64,000 nt of DNA from Nocardia lijiangensis NBRC 108240 (GCF_001613045.1 NZ_BDBP01000052.1:1-64000); one strand, 5' to 3'. Shown: positions 1 through 8,137, numbered from the stretch's first letter. A program made the numbers and translations. The notes: generated by a model from the sequence alone, not told the origin.

Positions 1-240
1 GCCGACGCCGAGCCGGGTCATCTCTTTGTCGTGCCGCCCCGACACCGCGACGGTGGCCTCCACCACCGGCACCGGCGCGGTGTCGATCATGCCCCGGCCG
101 ATGGTGTCGATCAGCGATCCGCCCCCGGCTGCGGCGATCGCCTCCCCCAGCCCCAGCGCGGCCACCCCGACCGCGGCCGCCCCGAAGCCGCCGTTCTTTC
201 CGTTCGTCCGCACCGCCCGAAACACCCGCTTCCGCCTCAT
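1..240 (-). CDS. Partial membrane protein, possibly molybdopterin-dependent oxidoreductase N-terminus
   Basis: The ATG at 238-240 opens an 80-codon frame running off the window edge. GAAGG lies five bases upstream. The start is basic (MRRKRVFRAV), then comes a hydrophobic helix (AAAVGVAALGLGEAIAAAGG) and a segment ending SGRHDKEMTRLGVG. The helix, an 'IDTAP' turn and a short 'G-x-x-DK' motif before another helix resemble the N-terminus of membrane-bound sulfite-oxidase-like molybdopterin oxidoreductases of actinobacteria. That assignment is inference from pattern memory, because the catalytic part lies outside the window. Confidence 0.5.
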   Translation of the reverse strand, partial: MRRKRVFRAVRTNGKNGGFGAAAVGVAALGLGEAIAAAGGGSLIDTIGRGMIDTAPVPVVEATVAVSGRHDKEMTRLGVG

Positions 241-446
241 CGCCTTCGATGTTCTCCCCCAGCATTGTCCACGAATCGGCGGGCACGGGAAGATGCATGA
301 CCGGACAAGATCCGCCCGAAGACCGCGCTCGGCCGAAGCGCGGGCGGAGACCCTTCGCGTGATTACGAGGCGCACTTTCGCCGGATCGGCGGGTTCGCAT
401 GCCGATCCGGCAACGGTGCCCGCAGCAGCGGGTAGTGCGGCGGCGG

Positions 447-1805
447 TCAGGCGCCGATCGACACCGCCACCAGTTCGGCGAGCGCGCGAGCGACCGCGTC
501 CGGGAGCCGCGCCGCGAGCGGTCCGCCGCCGAGCACACCGACACAGAGGCGGTCCGCGAAGGTGTAGACGAGGAAGGTGATGGCCGCCGACGGTCCCGCG
601 GACGGGCGCGGGTGGGCGGAGAGGTAGACGATCTCGTAGTCGGTGAGCGCGAGCCCGGGCGGTGTGCGGAAGCGGGGCACCCTGCCGGTGTTGGTCACCG
701 CGATGTGCCCGGCCAGCGAGCGAATCGCGGTGGGACCGAAGAACTCCGGGAAGTGCAGCACCGACTGCTGGACGATACCCTCGGCGAGGTCGTGGCGCAG
801 CCGTGCCGAAATACGCTGTGCCAGTTCGACGATGTCGGTCGCGGTGGTGACGTCGGCGGCGAAGGCGGCGAGCCCGGCCATATTGGTGCCGTCGGCGGCG
901 GCGACCGGCGGATTGAGCCTCGCGCGCATGTCCACCGGGTACACGCAGCGCAGTTGCACGGAGTCGCCCGCACCCGAATCTCCCGGCCCCCGCTCGTCCG
1001 TATTGGACTCGCGTGGCGTCGCAGCGCGCGACCTCGACGGACTTGGACTCGAATCTCCTTGTACCGAGGCGATTTCAGCGTAGGCCCGCAGCAGCGCGGC
1101 CGTGATCAGCCCGTTCACGGTGACACCGTGGCGACGACCCAGCTCCACGATCCGCGCCGTCGCCTCCGGCTCGAGGATCGTCCGCTCCGGCCGGGCCAGC
1201 GCTGCGGGCGCGGGCGTCGCCGGATCGGGCGGCAACATCGGCGCGTGTGCCATCGGCCGGGACGCGGCTTCGAGACCGGACACCGCGGACCGGGGAATGC
1301 CGTGCCGGGCGGCGTACCACTCCAGTGGTCGCGGATAGTCGTGCGGCGCAGTGTCGTTCGCAGAGCCCGACACCTCGTCGGTGTAGCGGTCCCACAGCCG
1401 TGCGAGCAGCGCCACGCAGTGACCCGCGTCCGCCACGGCATGGTGCGCGTACAGCGTCACGCGCGCGCGGGTGCCCTCGGTCACCACGTCGAGGTAGGCG
1501 AGCTGAACCGAGGGATCGAGCGCCTCGTCCGGCAGCCGGACGGTCGCGGTGTCGCCCGCGCGGACCCACGCGCCGACCGCGTGCCCAGCCGGGCGCAGCA
1601 GGTGACCGGTCCCGGCGGCGTCCTCGCCGATGCGGCAGGCGAGGATCGGATGGGTCCGCACCAGCGCGCCGAATGCGCTTCGCATTACGGCGATGTCGAG
1701 CTTCCCCTCGACCAGAACGGAGCGACCGGTGTAGGTCGCGTGCCGCACGAAACGCTGCTCGGACGGCGCGAGCACCCGCACCGTATCGTCCGCTGTCCAC
1801 CACAC
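447..1805 (-). CDS. PapA5-like condensation-domain acyltransferase
   Basis: A 452-residue protein related to the phthiocerol/phthiodiolone dimycocerosyl transferase PapA5 family, which esterifies acyl chains from a carrier protein onto lipid alcohols. The condensation-domain catalytic motif HHxxxD is intact (HHAVAD, residues 121-126). The N-terminus (APSEQRF ... THPILACRI) matches the usual PapA5 start. A Ser/Pro/Arg-rich insert after about residue 270 (encoded near 960-1080) explains why it is longer than the roughly 420 residues of PapA5. GTG at 1803-1805 was chosen by family alignment; no strong ribosome site precedes it. No polyketide synthase is adjacent, so the substrate is unknown. It is divergent from the TenA gene across 63 bp. 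Confidence 0.8.
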   Translation of the reverse strand: MWWTADDTVRVLAPSEQRFVRHATYTGRSVLVEGKLDIAVMRSAFGALVRTHPILACRIGEDAAGTGHLLRPAGHAVGAWVRAGDTATVRLPDEALDPSVQLAYLDVVTEGTRARVTLYAHHAVADAGHCVALLARLWDRYTDEVSGSANDTAPHDYPRPLEWYAARHGIPRSAVSGLEAASRPMAHAPMLPPDPATPAPAALARPERTILEPEATARIVELGRRHGVTVNGLITAALLRAYAEIASVQGDSSPSPSRSRAATPRESNTDERGPGDSGAGDSVQLRCVYPVDMRARLNPPVAAADGTNMAGLAAFAADVTTATDIVELAQRISARLRHDLAEGIVQQSVLHFPEFFGPTAIRSLAGHIAVTNTGRVPRFRTPPGLALTDYEIVYLSAHPRPSAGPSAAITFLVYTFADRLCVGVLGGGPLAARLPDAVARALAELVAVSIGA

Positions 1806-1868
1806 ACCGCCAAGGGTGCGGCACCGCCGGGTCCTGCGCAAACCGAACAGTACGGAAGACTGGCGGGC

Positions 1869-2480
1869 ATGAGTCTCGCCGCACATCTCGAGGACATCGG
1901 CGCCCCGCTGGTCGCCGCACAGCGCGCGCATCCGACCGTGGCGGGCATCGCCGCGGGCGATCTGCCCGAGCCGGTGTTCCGTTCCTGGCTCGAGCAGGAT
2001 TACCTGTTCCTGCTCGACTACGTGCGGGTGTTCAGCAGGCTGGCCTGGCAGGCGCCCGCCGCGCATCTCGGCGACTTGGTCGACCTGGCGCACGCCACTT
2101 TTCACGACGAACTCGCGCTGCACCGCTCGCTGGCCGCCGAGTTCGGCGCCGACCTGGACGGCGCGGTCAAGGGCGGCCCGTGCACGGACTACACCGCCTT
2201 CCTGCTGAACTCGGCCGCGCACTACGGCGAAGGCCTCGCCGCGCTCTACCCGTGCATGTGGGGTTACTCCACGCTCGGCGCACAGCTGGCCGTAGACCCG
2301 CCCGCCGAGCCGCGCTACCGGCGCTGGGTGGACACCTACGCCGATCCCGGCTTCGCCGCGCTGACCCGCCGCTGCGCCGAGATGCTCGACGAGTCCGGCG
2401 TCGATCCCGGGCGCGCCGAACTCCTCTTCCGCGAGGGCATGCGCCACGAGCTGGCATTCTGGGACGTTCCGCTGGACTGA
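1869..2480 (+). CDS. TenA family protein
   Basis: A 203-residue all-helical protein of the TenA/PqqC-like family. TenA enzymes hydrolyse aminopyrimidines in thiamine salvage. Family marks are a start of about 60 residues with a DYLFLLDYVRVF helix, the LYPCMWGYSTLG segment (consensus LLPCxWxY) and the C-terminal HELAFWDVPL, matching the typical ExxFWDxAY end. ATG at 1869 follows GGCGGG. No other thiamine gene is nearby, so a salvage role is inferred from the family only. It is divergent from the PapA5-like gene and 78 bp upstream of the DUF899 gene. Confidence 0.8.
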   Translation: MSLAAHLEDIGAPLVAAQRAHPTVAGIAAGDLPEPVFRSWLEQDYLFLLDYVRVFSRLAWQAPAAHLGDLVDLAHATFHDELALHRSLAAEFGADLDGAVKGGPCTDYTAFLLNSAAHYGEGLAALYPCMWGYSTLGAQLAVDPPAEPRYRRWVDTYADPGFAALTRRCAEMLDESGVDPGRAELLFREGMRHELAFWDVPLD

Positions 2481-2558
2481 CGTGAGCGACCGATGAGTTC
2501 CGCGCGCCGGTCCGGTCTACCTAGATGAACCGGTGTGCCGAACGCGAGGAGGACCGTC

Positions 2559-3284
2559 ATGACCCGCCCGACCGAAGCTTCGAGGGACGAATGGCTGAGT
2601 GCGCGCAAGCGGCTGCTCGCCGAGGAGAAGGAACTCACCCGCAGGCAGGACGCGCTGGCAGCCGAGCGGCGCGAACTGCCGATGGTCCGGATCGACAAGG
2701 ACTACGTCTTCGAGGGCGAGGCGGGCAAGGCGAGCCTGGCCGATCTGTTCGAAGGCCGGCGCCAGCTGATCGTCTACCACATGATGTGGCTCTGGGATCT
2801 GGACACGGGCTGCCCGAGCTGTGCGATGGTGCTCGACAACGTCGGGCACCTGGCCCACCTGCACGCGCAGAACACGTCCTTCGCGGCCGTTTCGCGCGGG
2901 CCGTGGGAATCGTTGCGGCCCTATCGGGAACGGATGGGCTGGACGTTCCCGATGTACTCCTCGTTCGGCGGCGACTTCAACTACGACTTCCATGTCACCC
3001 TGGACGAGTCGGTCGCGCCCGTCGAGTACAACTACCTGAGCAAAGCCGAGCTGGAGCTCGAAGGTCGGACCTCGGACGTGGAGGGTGAACAGCCGGGGAC
3101 GAGCGTCTTCTGGCGCGATGACGACGACACGGTGTTCCACACCTATTCGTCCTACAGCCGCGGCGGCGACATCCACATCGGCACCCACAACTATCTGGAC
3201 CTGACCCCGCTCGGCAGGCAGCGGCACGTGGGCGAGGCGATGCATCACGACCGCTACGGGATCGACCAGACCCCTTGTCACTGA
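2559..3284 (+). CDS. DUF899 (thioredoxin-like) family protein
   Basis: A 241-residue cytoplasmic protein of the DUF899 family, which has a thioredoxin-like fold and no established reaction. Family marks are an N-terminal helical RDEWLxARKxLLxxEK block, the YHMMW motif after FEGRRQLIV, DTGCPSCAMVLDN (a CxxC-like pair at the thioredoxin active-site position) and the C-terminal FHTYSSYSRGGD segment. ATG at 2559 follows an excellent GAGGAGG site; an upstream in-frame GTG at 2535 has none. A strong hairpin (3311-3346) ends transcription just downstream. Confidence 0.85.
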   Translation: MTRPTEASRDEWLSARKRLLAEEKELTRRQDALAAERRELPMVRIDKDYVFEGEAGKASLADLFEGRRQLIVYHMMWLWDLDTGCPSCAMVLDNVGHLAHLHAQNTSFAAVSRGPWESLRPYRERMGWTFPMYSSFGGDFNYDFHVTLDESVAPVEYNYLSKAELELEGRTSDVEGEQPGTSVFWRDDDDTVFHTYSSYSRGGDIHIGTHNYLDLTPLGRQRHVGEAMHHDRYGIDQTPCH

Positions 3285-3310
3285 ACGCGATTCGAGCACC
3301 GCGGAAACAC

Positions 3311-3346
3311 GACGACCCGCGACCGGCGCACCGGTCGCGGGTCGTC
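3311..3346. terminator. Perfect 16-bp hairpin, bidirectional terminator
   Basis: The arms GACGACCCGCGACCGG and its exact reverse complement flank a 4-base CGCA loop. It lies between the converging DUF899 and glyS genes. There is no T-run, which is normal for high-GC actinobacteria. Confidence 0.75.
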
Positions 3347-3357
3347 GCGCTAAGGAA

Positions 3358-4758
3358 TCAGACGCCGATGAGGTGCTGGCCCAGGTAGCCCTCGACCTTG
3401 TCCAGCGCGATCCGCTCCTGCGCCATCGAGTCGCGCTCGCGGATGGTCACCGCTTGGTCGTCGAGGGTGTCGAAGTCGACGGTGATGCAGAACGGGGTGC
3501 CGATCTCGTCCTGGCGACGGTAGCGGCGGCCGATCGCGCCCGCGTCGTCGAACTCCACGTTCCAGTGCTTGCGCAGCTGGGCCGCGAGGTCCTTGGCCTT
3601 CGGGGTCAGGTCGGCGTTGCGGGACAGCGGCAGCACGGCGGCCTTCACCGGCGCGAGCCTGCGGTCCAGGCGAAGCACGGTGCGAACGTCCACGCCGCCC
3701 TTGGCGTTCGGCGCCTCGTCCTCGGCGTAGGCGTCCACCAGGAACGCCATCAGCGAACGGGTCAGACCGGCCGCGGGCTCGATGCAGTACGGGATGTAGC
3801 GCTCGTTGCTCGCCTGGTCGAAGTAGCTGAGCTCGGTGCCGGAGTGCTCCGAATGTGTCTTGAGGTCGAAGTCGGTGCGGTTGGCGACGCCCTCCAGCTC
3901 ACCCCACTCGCTGCCCTGGAAGCGGAAGCGGTACTCGATGTCGACGGTGCGCGTCGAGTAGTGCGACAGCTTGTCCTTCGGGTGCTCGTAGAGCCGCAGG
4001 TTCTCCGGGTCGATGCCGAGTTCGGTGTACCAGGCCAAGCGGGTGTCGATCCAGTACTGGTGCCACTGCTCGTCCTCGCCCGGCTTGACGAAGAACTCCA
4101 TCTCCATCTGCTCGAACTCGCGGGTGCGGAAGATGAAGTTGCCCGGGGTGATCTCGTTGCGGAAGCTCTTGCCGATCTGGGCGATGCCGAACGGCGGCTT
4201 CTTGCGCGCGGTGGTCTCGACGTTCTTGTAGTTGACGAAGATGCCCTGCGCCGTTTCCGGGCGTAGGTAGTGCAGGCCCTCCTCGTCGTCCACCGGACCG
4301 AGGAAGGTCTTGAGCAGGCCGGAGAAGTTGCGCGGCTCGGTCCACTGGCCCGGGTCGCCGGTCTCGGGGTCGCGGATGTCGGCGAGGCCGTTGGCGGGCG
4401 GGTGGCCGTGCTTCTCCTCGTAGGCCTCCAGCAGGTGGTCGGCCCGGTAGCGCTTGTGCGTGATGAGCGACTCGACCAGCGGGTCGGTGAAGGTCTCGAC
4501 GTGGCCGGAGGCCTGCCACACCTGGCGCGGCAGGATGACCGACGAGTCGAGGCCGACGACGTCCTCGCGGCTGGTGACCATGGCCCGCCACCACTGCCGC
4601 TTGATGTTCTCCTTCAGCTCGACACCGAGCGGACCGTAGTCCCATGCCGACTTGGTGCCTCCGTAGATCTCACCGCACGGGTACACCAGACCCCGGCGCT
4701 TGGCGAGGTTGGCAACGGTGTCCACCTTCGACTTGGGTGCCACGCGAGATTTCTCCAT
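3358..4758 (-). CDS. glyS: Glycine--tRNA ligase, homodimeric type
   Basis: A 466-residue class II aminoacyl-tRNA synthetase charging tRNA-Gly. It is close in length and sequence to M. tuberculosis GlyS (Rv2357c). Class II motifs are visible: the YPCGEIYGGTKSAWDYGP start, FRNEITPGNFIFRTREFEQMEMEFF (motif 2 region) and EPAAGLTRSLMAFL (motif 3), followed by the C-terminal anticodon-binding domain. ATG at 4758 gives MEKSRVAPK; a GTG five codons later (VAPKSK) is a possible alternative. Downstream is the hairpin at 3311-3346. Upstream, an interrupted inverted repeat sits where the promoter and 5' UTR should be. Confidence 0.97.
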   Translation of the reverse strand: MEKSRVAPKSKVDTVANLAKRRGLVYPCGEIYGGTKSAWDYGPLGVELKENIKRQWWRAMVTSREDVVGLDSSVILPRQVWQASGHVETFTDPLVESLITHKRYRADHLLEAYEEKHGHPPANGLADIRDPETGDPGQWTEPRNFSGLLKTFLGPVDDEEGLHYLRPETAQGIFVNYKNVETTARKKPPFGIAQIGKSFRNEITPGNFIFRTREFEQMEMEFFVKPGEDEQWHQYWIDTRLAWYTELGIDPENLRLYEHPKDKLSHYSTRTVDIEYRFRFQGSEWGELEGVANRTDFDLKTHSEHSGTELSYFDQASNERYIPYCIEPAAGLTRSLMAFLVDAYAEDEAPNAKGGVDVRTVLRLDRRLAPVKAAVLPLSRNADLTPKAKDLAAQLRKHWNVEFDDAGAIGRRYRRQDEIGTPFCITVDFDTLDDQAVTIRERDSMAQERIALDKVEGYLGQHLIGV

Positions 4759-5142
4759 CCACTGCGAGTCGGATTTTCATTCACTGCATCGCATTGTTTG
4801 CACTGAATGCTATAGATTCCCTCCAGCCTATCGGCATCGCGCAATCGAGTTTGCACCGCCAGCCACCTGCACCGGATCGCGCGCGAGGCATCCGCTGCTC
4901 GAGCTTCCCGCGATCGGCACTGCCGGACGTGGTTCGTCGGTAGCCTGCGCACGACCGGAGCGGAGACGCAAGTGCGCCCTCCTGGGATCACGGCCCCGGG
5001 ACGCGCGCCCGTCCGGCGGGTGCGATCATGTTCCGACGGACCGCCGGGAATGCCCCGGCGCCAACGTTTTTGCCGAAGACGGCCGGGGCGGGGCGGGGCG
5101 CTGAGCTCCGAACGATTCGGCGGGTAGTACTAGGGGTGGGCC
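4759..5142. other. Divergent intergenic region glyS / membrane protein gene
   Basis: 384 bp without a credible gene. The glyS-proximal part (about 4772-4820) is strikingly AT-richer than its surroundings and holds the inverted repeat at 4778-4809. On the minus strand a TATAGC hexamer just upstream of that repeat could be the glyS -10 element. The distal part is GC-rich with GGGGCGGGG runs near 5090 and no clear structure. Confidence 0.6.
4778..4809 (-). promoter_or_regulatory. Interrupted inverted repeat in the glyS promoter/leader
   Basis: CATTCACTGCA at 4778-4788 and TGCACTGAATG at 4799-4809 pair at 10 of 11 positions across a 10-base spacer, 20 bp upstream of the glyS start. It could be an operator or an RNA stem in the leader. 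It does not show the conserved T-box sequence. Which protein or ligand acts here is unknown. Confidence 0.5.
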
Positions 5143-6114
5143 GTGGCTGATCTGCCACCGGATCTTTTCGATGCCGACTGGGCGCGCGAGGCCGAGCGCC
5201 GAGCGATGCGCGACCATCGGCGTGCAACCAGGGCGAACAGGGCGCGCCGACTGGCTCGGCCGAGCCGCGGGGCGCTGTTGTCGATGCTCTCGCTGAGCGT
5301 CGCGGTGGCGCTGGTGTGGGCGGGCTTCGCCTTCCTGGACGGGACCGCGCCGACGGCGAGCGCACCCTCCAGCACCTCGACGGCGCCGCTGCGGAATGAC
5401 GCCGAGGTCGACCTGACCCGCCCGTTCGCCGACACCCCCGCCGCCATGTGGCGCGAGGGCGCGGGCGGCATCGAACCGCCGCCCGCGCAGCCCGTCGGCC
5501 CGTACTCGGCCGAGCAGGTCGGGCAGTTCATGGAGCGGGTACGTCAGCTGATCATCACCGCGCGCCTGGATCGCACGGTGATGGAGACCGGCGACACGAG
5601 CCCGGTGCTCGCGTTGCTCGCGCCCGCGCTGGTCGAGAAACTCCGGCCGAACCTGGCTCCCGGCAACGAGAAGAAGTCCTGGTATGTGGCCGCACGCCTC
5701 GCGGAGGGCGCTCGGCTGCTTCCCGTGCAACCGCGCGTCACCGGGTGGATGACACCGACCGTCAACGACGAGGGCGAGCTCGCGGTCCGGACCAACTATC
5801 TGGTCGCCTACGCCTTCGATGTCCCCGATCCGAAGAAGATCGACGGCCCGATGGACATCGTGGCGATGATCAGACAGGAGATCGAGTTCCGCTGGATCGA
5901 TGATCCGAAATACACCGCCGACTCGCGAGGCATCTGGTTCGGCGAGGTGCGCGGTTTCAACTACTCGATCGACTGCGCGCAGTCCGAACGCGGCTTCCTC
6001 GCGCCGAGCTACAACAACCCGCCGCAGACCGCCGCCGCCGCGCCGCAGGCCCGCCGCAGCGAGGAATACTTCGATCCCCGCATCCCGATGCCGACCGAGG
6101 ACGGTTGCCGGTAA
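5143..6114 (+). CDS. Membrane-anchored protein of unknown function
   Basis: 323 residues. A basic, Arg-rich cytoplasmic start (residues 1-43) precedes one transmembrane helix (about 44-65, LLSMLSLSVAVALVWAGFAF), then an exported Thr/Ser/Ala linker and a roughly 230-residue domain ending in a Pro/Ala segment. No enzyme motif was recognised. The exported half, with its MTPTVNDEGELAVRT strand pattern, might adopt an NTF2-like fold, but that is a guess. The GTG at 5143 has GGGGTGGG upstream. It sits between glyS and smtB, genes adjacent in M. tuberculosis, so it looks like a lineage-specific insertion. Confidence 0.75.
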   Translation: MADLPPDLFDADWAREAERRAMRDHRRATRANRARRLARPSRGALLSMLSLSVAVALVWAGFAFLDGTAPTASAPSSTSTAPLRNDAEVDLTRPFADTPAAMWREGAGGIEPPPAQPVGPYSAEQVGQFMERVRQLIITARLDRTVMETGDTSPVLALLAPALVEKLRPNLAPGNEKKSWYVAARLAEGARLLPVQPRVTGWMTPTVNDEGELAVRTNYLVAYAFDVPDPKKIDGPMDIVAMIRQEIEFRWIDDPKYTADSRGIWFGEVRGFNYSIDCAQSERGFLAPSYNNPPQTAAAAPQARRSEEYFDPRIPMPTEDGCR

Positions 6115-6148
6115 TCTGCGCCCTGCCCGCCCACCGGGCGCGCCGTGT

Positions 6149-6177
6149 TTGACATGCGCAATTGTGCATATCAAAAT
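6149..6177 (+). promoter_or_regulatory. smtB-furB promoter with overlapping palindromic operator
   Basis: TTGACA (6149-6154) and CAAAAT (6172-6177) are separated by 17 bp, a plausible -35/-10 pair. A 24-bp imperfect palindrome, TGACATGCGCAATTG followed by TGCATATCA (6150-6173), covers the spacer. Its centre and half-sites resemble the 12-2-12 operators of SmtB/ArsR zinc sensors. Binding there would block RNA polymerase, giving zinc-relieved autorepression by the adjacent SmtB. Confidence 0.75.
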
Positions 6178-6208
6178 GGGATCGCTTTCCAATAAGGAGT
6201 TGGTTCCG

Positions 6209-6559
6209 ATGACCGCCGAGACGGCCGCCGCGCACTCGCACACACCGTATCGATCCCCCGGACCCGCGCCGGTCCCCGCGCGGACCGTCCTGGAGGACGC
6301 CGGTGAGCTGCTCCGCGCGCTCGCCGCCCCCGTACGCATCGCGATCGTGCTCCAGCTACGGGAATCGCCGCGCTGTGTGCACGAGCTGGTGGACGCGCTC
6401 GGCGTGACCCAGCCGCTGGTGAGCCAGCATCTGCGCATCTTGAAGGCCGCGGGCGTCGTGCACGGCGAGCGGTCCGGCCGCGAGGTGCTCTACGAACTCG
6501 TCGACGACCACTTGGCGCACATCGTCGTCGACGCCGTCGCGCACGCCGAGGAAGGGTGA
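6209..6559 (+). CDS. smtB: Zinc-responsive ArsR/SmtB family repressor
   Basis: A 116-residue winged-helix repressor matching M. tuberculosis SmtB (Rv2358). The recognition helix region is GVTQPLVSQHLRILKAAGVV. The C-terminal alpha-5 zinc site is canonical: D-x-H (DDH) followed by H-x-x-E (HAEE). The protein should release DNA when zinc binds. ATG at 6209 follows AAGGAG. It is the first gene of a two-gene operon with furB, 18 bp apart, controlled from the operator at 6150-6173. Together they balance zinc excess (SmtB) and zinc starvation (FurB/Zur). Confidence 0.92.
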   Translation: MTAETAAAHSHTPYRSPGPAPVPARTVLEDAGELLRALAAPVRIAIVLQLRESPRCVHELVDALGVTQPLVSQHLRILKAAGVVHGERSGREVLYELVDDHLAHIVVDAVAHAEEG

Positions 6560-6577
6560 GCCGTGCAGGAGAAGACG

Positions 6578-6991
6578 ATGGATCCACAGAAGCCGGTCGG
6601 GATACGCAGCACGCGCCAGCGCAGTGCGATCGCCGCGCTGCTCGGTGACATCGACGAATTCCGTTCCGCACAGGAACTGCACGACGAGCTGCGCAAGCGC
6701 GGCGAGGGCATCGGGCTCACCACGGTGTACCGGACCCTTCAGTCGCTGGCCGACGCGGGCCTGGTCGACGTGCTGCGCACCGACTCCGGCGAGTCCGTCT
6801 ATCGGCAGTGCTCCACCGGCCACCACCACCATCTGGTGTGCAGGCACTGCGGCCGCACCGTCGAGGTCGAGGGCCCGACGGTGGAGGCGTGGGCCGAGGC
6901 GATCGCCAGCGACCACGGCTTCACCGAGGTGAGCCACACCATCGAGGTCTTCGGCACCTGCCGGGCCTGCGCCAAGACCGTCCGCGACTGA
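6578..6991 (+). CDS. furB: Zinc uptake regulator Zur/FurB
   Basis: A 137-residue Fur-family repressor matching M. tuberculosis FurB/Zur (Rv2359), which represses zinc-uptake and ribosomal-paralogue genes when zinc is replete. The DNA-binding core GIRSTRQRSAIAALL and LTTVYRTLQSLADAGLV is nearly identical to FurB. Metal ligands are visible as HHHHLVCRHCG and the C-terminal CRAC. ATG at 6578 preceded by GGAGAAG fits the FurB N-terminus; a GTG at 6563 would add five residues. It is co-transcribed with smtB and followed by a strong terminator. Confidence 0.93.
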   Translation: MDPQKPVGIRSTRQRSAIAALLGDIDEFRSAQELHDELRKRGEGIGLTTVYRTLQSLADAGLVDVLRTDSGESVYRQCSTGHHHHLVCRHCGRTVEVEGPTVEAWAEAIASDHGFTEVSHTIEVFGTCRACAKTVRD

Positions 6992-7002
6992 TCGAACGAC
7001 GA

Positions 7003-7048
7003 CCGAAGGCCACCCGCTCCCGATCTCTCGGAAGCGGGTGGCCTTCGG
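7003..7048. terminator. Hairpin terminator after furB
   Basis: CCGAAGGCCACCCGCT at 7003-7018 pairs perfectly with AGCGGGTGGCCTTCGG at 7033-7048 across a 14-base loop. It separates furB from the convergent membrane protein gene and can serve both. Confidence 0.85.
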
Positions 7049-7058
7049 CGTCGGCGGA

Positions 7059-8033
7059 TCAGGCCGCGGGGACGGGTTCGGCCGCCGGCGCGGCCGGGAC
7101 GTCGGCGTTGCGCCCGCGCAGTGCCGCCACGCCGAGCAGGGCGAGCGCCGCGACGGCCCACACCGCAAGTACCGCAAGCGGTTTCGCGGCTCCGGCCCCG
7201 TCGAAGTAGGCGACCGAGCGAAGCAGCGAGGCCGCGGCGCCCGGGGGCAGCAGCTGGCCGATCGCGCCCCACGGCTGGGGCAGCAGCTCCGGCGCGGAGG
7301 TGGCGGCCGAGAACGGATTGCCGATCAGCAGCATGGTCAGCGCGGCCACTCCGATGCCTGCGGGCCCGATGACCGCGGCCAGTCCGGTCACGGCGCCCGC
7401 GACCGCGAAGGACACCAGCCCGGCGACGGCCGCCAGCGTGAGGTAGCTGCCGGGCAGCACCGACAGCCAGCCCTGCACGATCGCGATGCTCAGCAGCCCG
7501 CCGAACAGACCGAAGCTCACCAGACCCGCCACCTTCGCGCCCGCCGTCGGGATCACCAGGCTCAGCAGGACGCCCGCGGCGATGCCCGCCATCACCAGCG
7601 GCAGCACCATCGCGCCGAACGCGGCGCCGCGCGGGTCGTCCGGATCGGCGGGGACGACGTCCTCGACCGCGGCGGCGGGCGCACCGGACAACTGCTGGGC
7701 GACGGCGGTGAGCTGCTGGGCCACCGCCGGGCTCGCGCCGGATGCGACGAGCACCGCAGGTGCTCCCGCTCCGGTGACGATCGCGCCGTAGACCTCGCGG
7801 TTCTCGATGGCGGCGCGGGCGGCCGCGGCGTCGGCCGAGGTGGTGATCTCGAAGGCCTCGGGGTCGCGCTGCCCGAGCCGGTCGGCGACGACAGCCGCTT
7901 GCGGACCGGCGACGGCGATGGGCAGGTCACGCGGCGCGATATTGGCCGCGGGCCATGCGAAGGCGATCAGCATCAATGCCTGGAGCAGGGCCGCGCCCAA
8001 GCCGAGGGCGACCGCTCGCTGCATGGTTTTCAT
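7059..8033 (-). CDS. ABC-2/YhgE-like membrane protein
   Basis: 324 residues. An N-terminal transmembrane helix (residues 6-28) is followed by an extracytoplasmic domain of about 110 residues and then five or six hydrophobic helices (GIAAGVLLSLVIP, GLVSFGLFGGLLSIAIV, LAAVAGLVSFAVAGAVTGL, GIGVAALTMLLIG, PLAVLAVWAVAALALLGVAAL). This layout is typical of YhgE/Pip-like and ABC-2-type membrane subunits. No ATPase is adjacent, so transport is not established. ATG at 8033 follows AGGGGAG. The divergent TetR gene and the two similar operators between them suggest it is the TetR target. Confidence 0.75.
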   Translation of the reverse strand: MKTMQRAVALGLGAALLQALMLIAFAWPAANIAPRDLPIAVAGPQAAVVADRLGQRDPEAFEITTSADAAAARAAIENREVYGAIVTGAGAPAVLVASGASPAVAQQLTAVAQQLSGAPAAAVEDVVPADPDDPRGAAFGAMVLPLVMAGIAAGVLLSLVIPTAGAKVAGLVSFGLFGGLLSIAIVQGWLSVLPGSYLTLAAVAGLVSFAVAGAVTGLAAVIGPAGIGVAALTMLLIGNPFSAATSAPELLPQPWGAIGQLLPPGAAASLLRSVAYFDGAGAAKPLAVLAVWAVAALALLGVAALRGRNADVPAAPAAEPVPAA

Positions 8034-8048
8034 GACGTTCTCCCCTAT

Positions 8049-8066
8049 AAATCGAATGCTCGTTCT
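8049..8066 (-). promoter_or_regulatory. Putative TetR operator, site 1
   Basis: On the minus strand the 18-mer AGAACGAGCATTCGATTT lies 16 bp upstream of the membrane protein start. It matches site 2 (8109-8126) at 14 of 18 positions, sharing AGAACG-N3-ATTCG. Paired similar sites in a divergent TetR intergenic region support operator function. Confidence 0.65.
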
Positions 8067-8108
8067 CTTTCGATGCCACAACGGTCGCACGGCCCAGAAA
8101 GGTTGTCA

Positions 8109-8126
8109 AGAACGGATATTCGTTTT
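8109..8126 (+). promoter_or_regulatory. Putative TetR operator, site 2
   Basis: AGAACGGATATTCGTTTT, with a dyad core AACG-N6-CGTT, lies 11 bp upstream of the TetR start. It is the partner of site 1 and could give autoregulation. Confidence 0.65.
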
Positions 8127-8137
8127 ACTTTGGGCTC

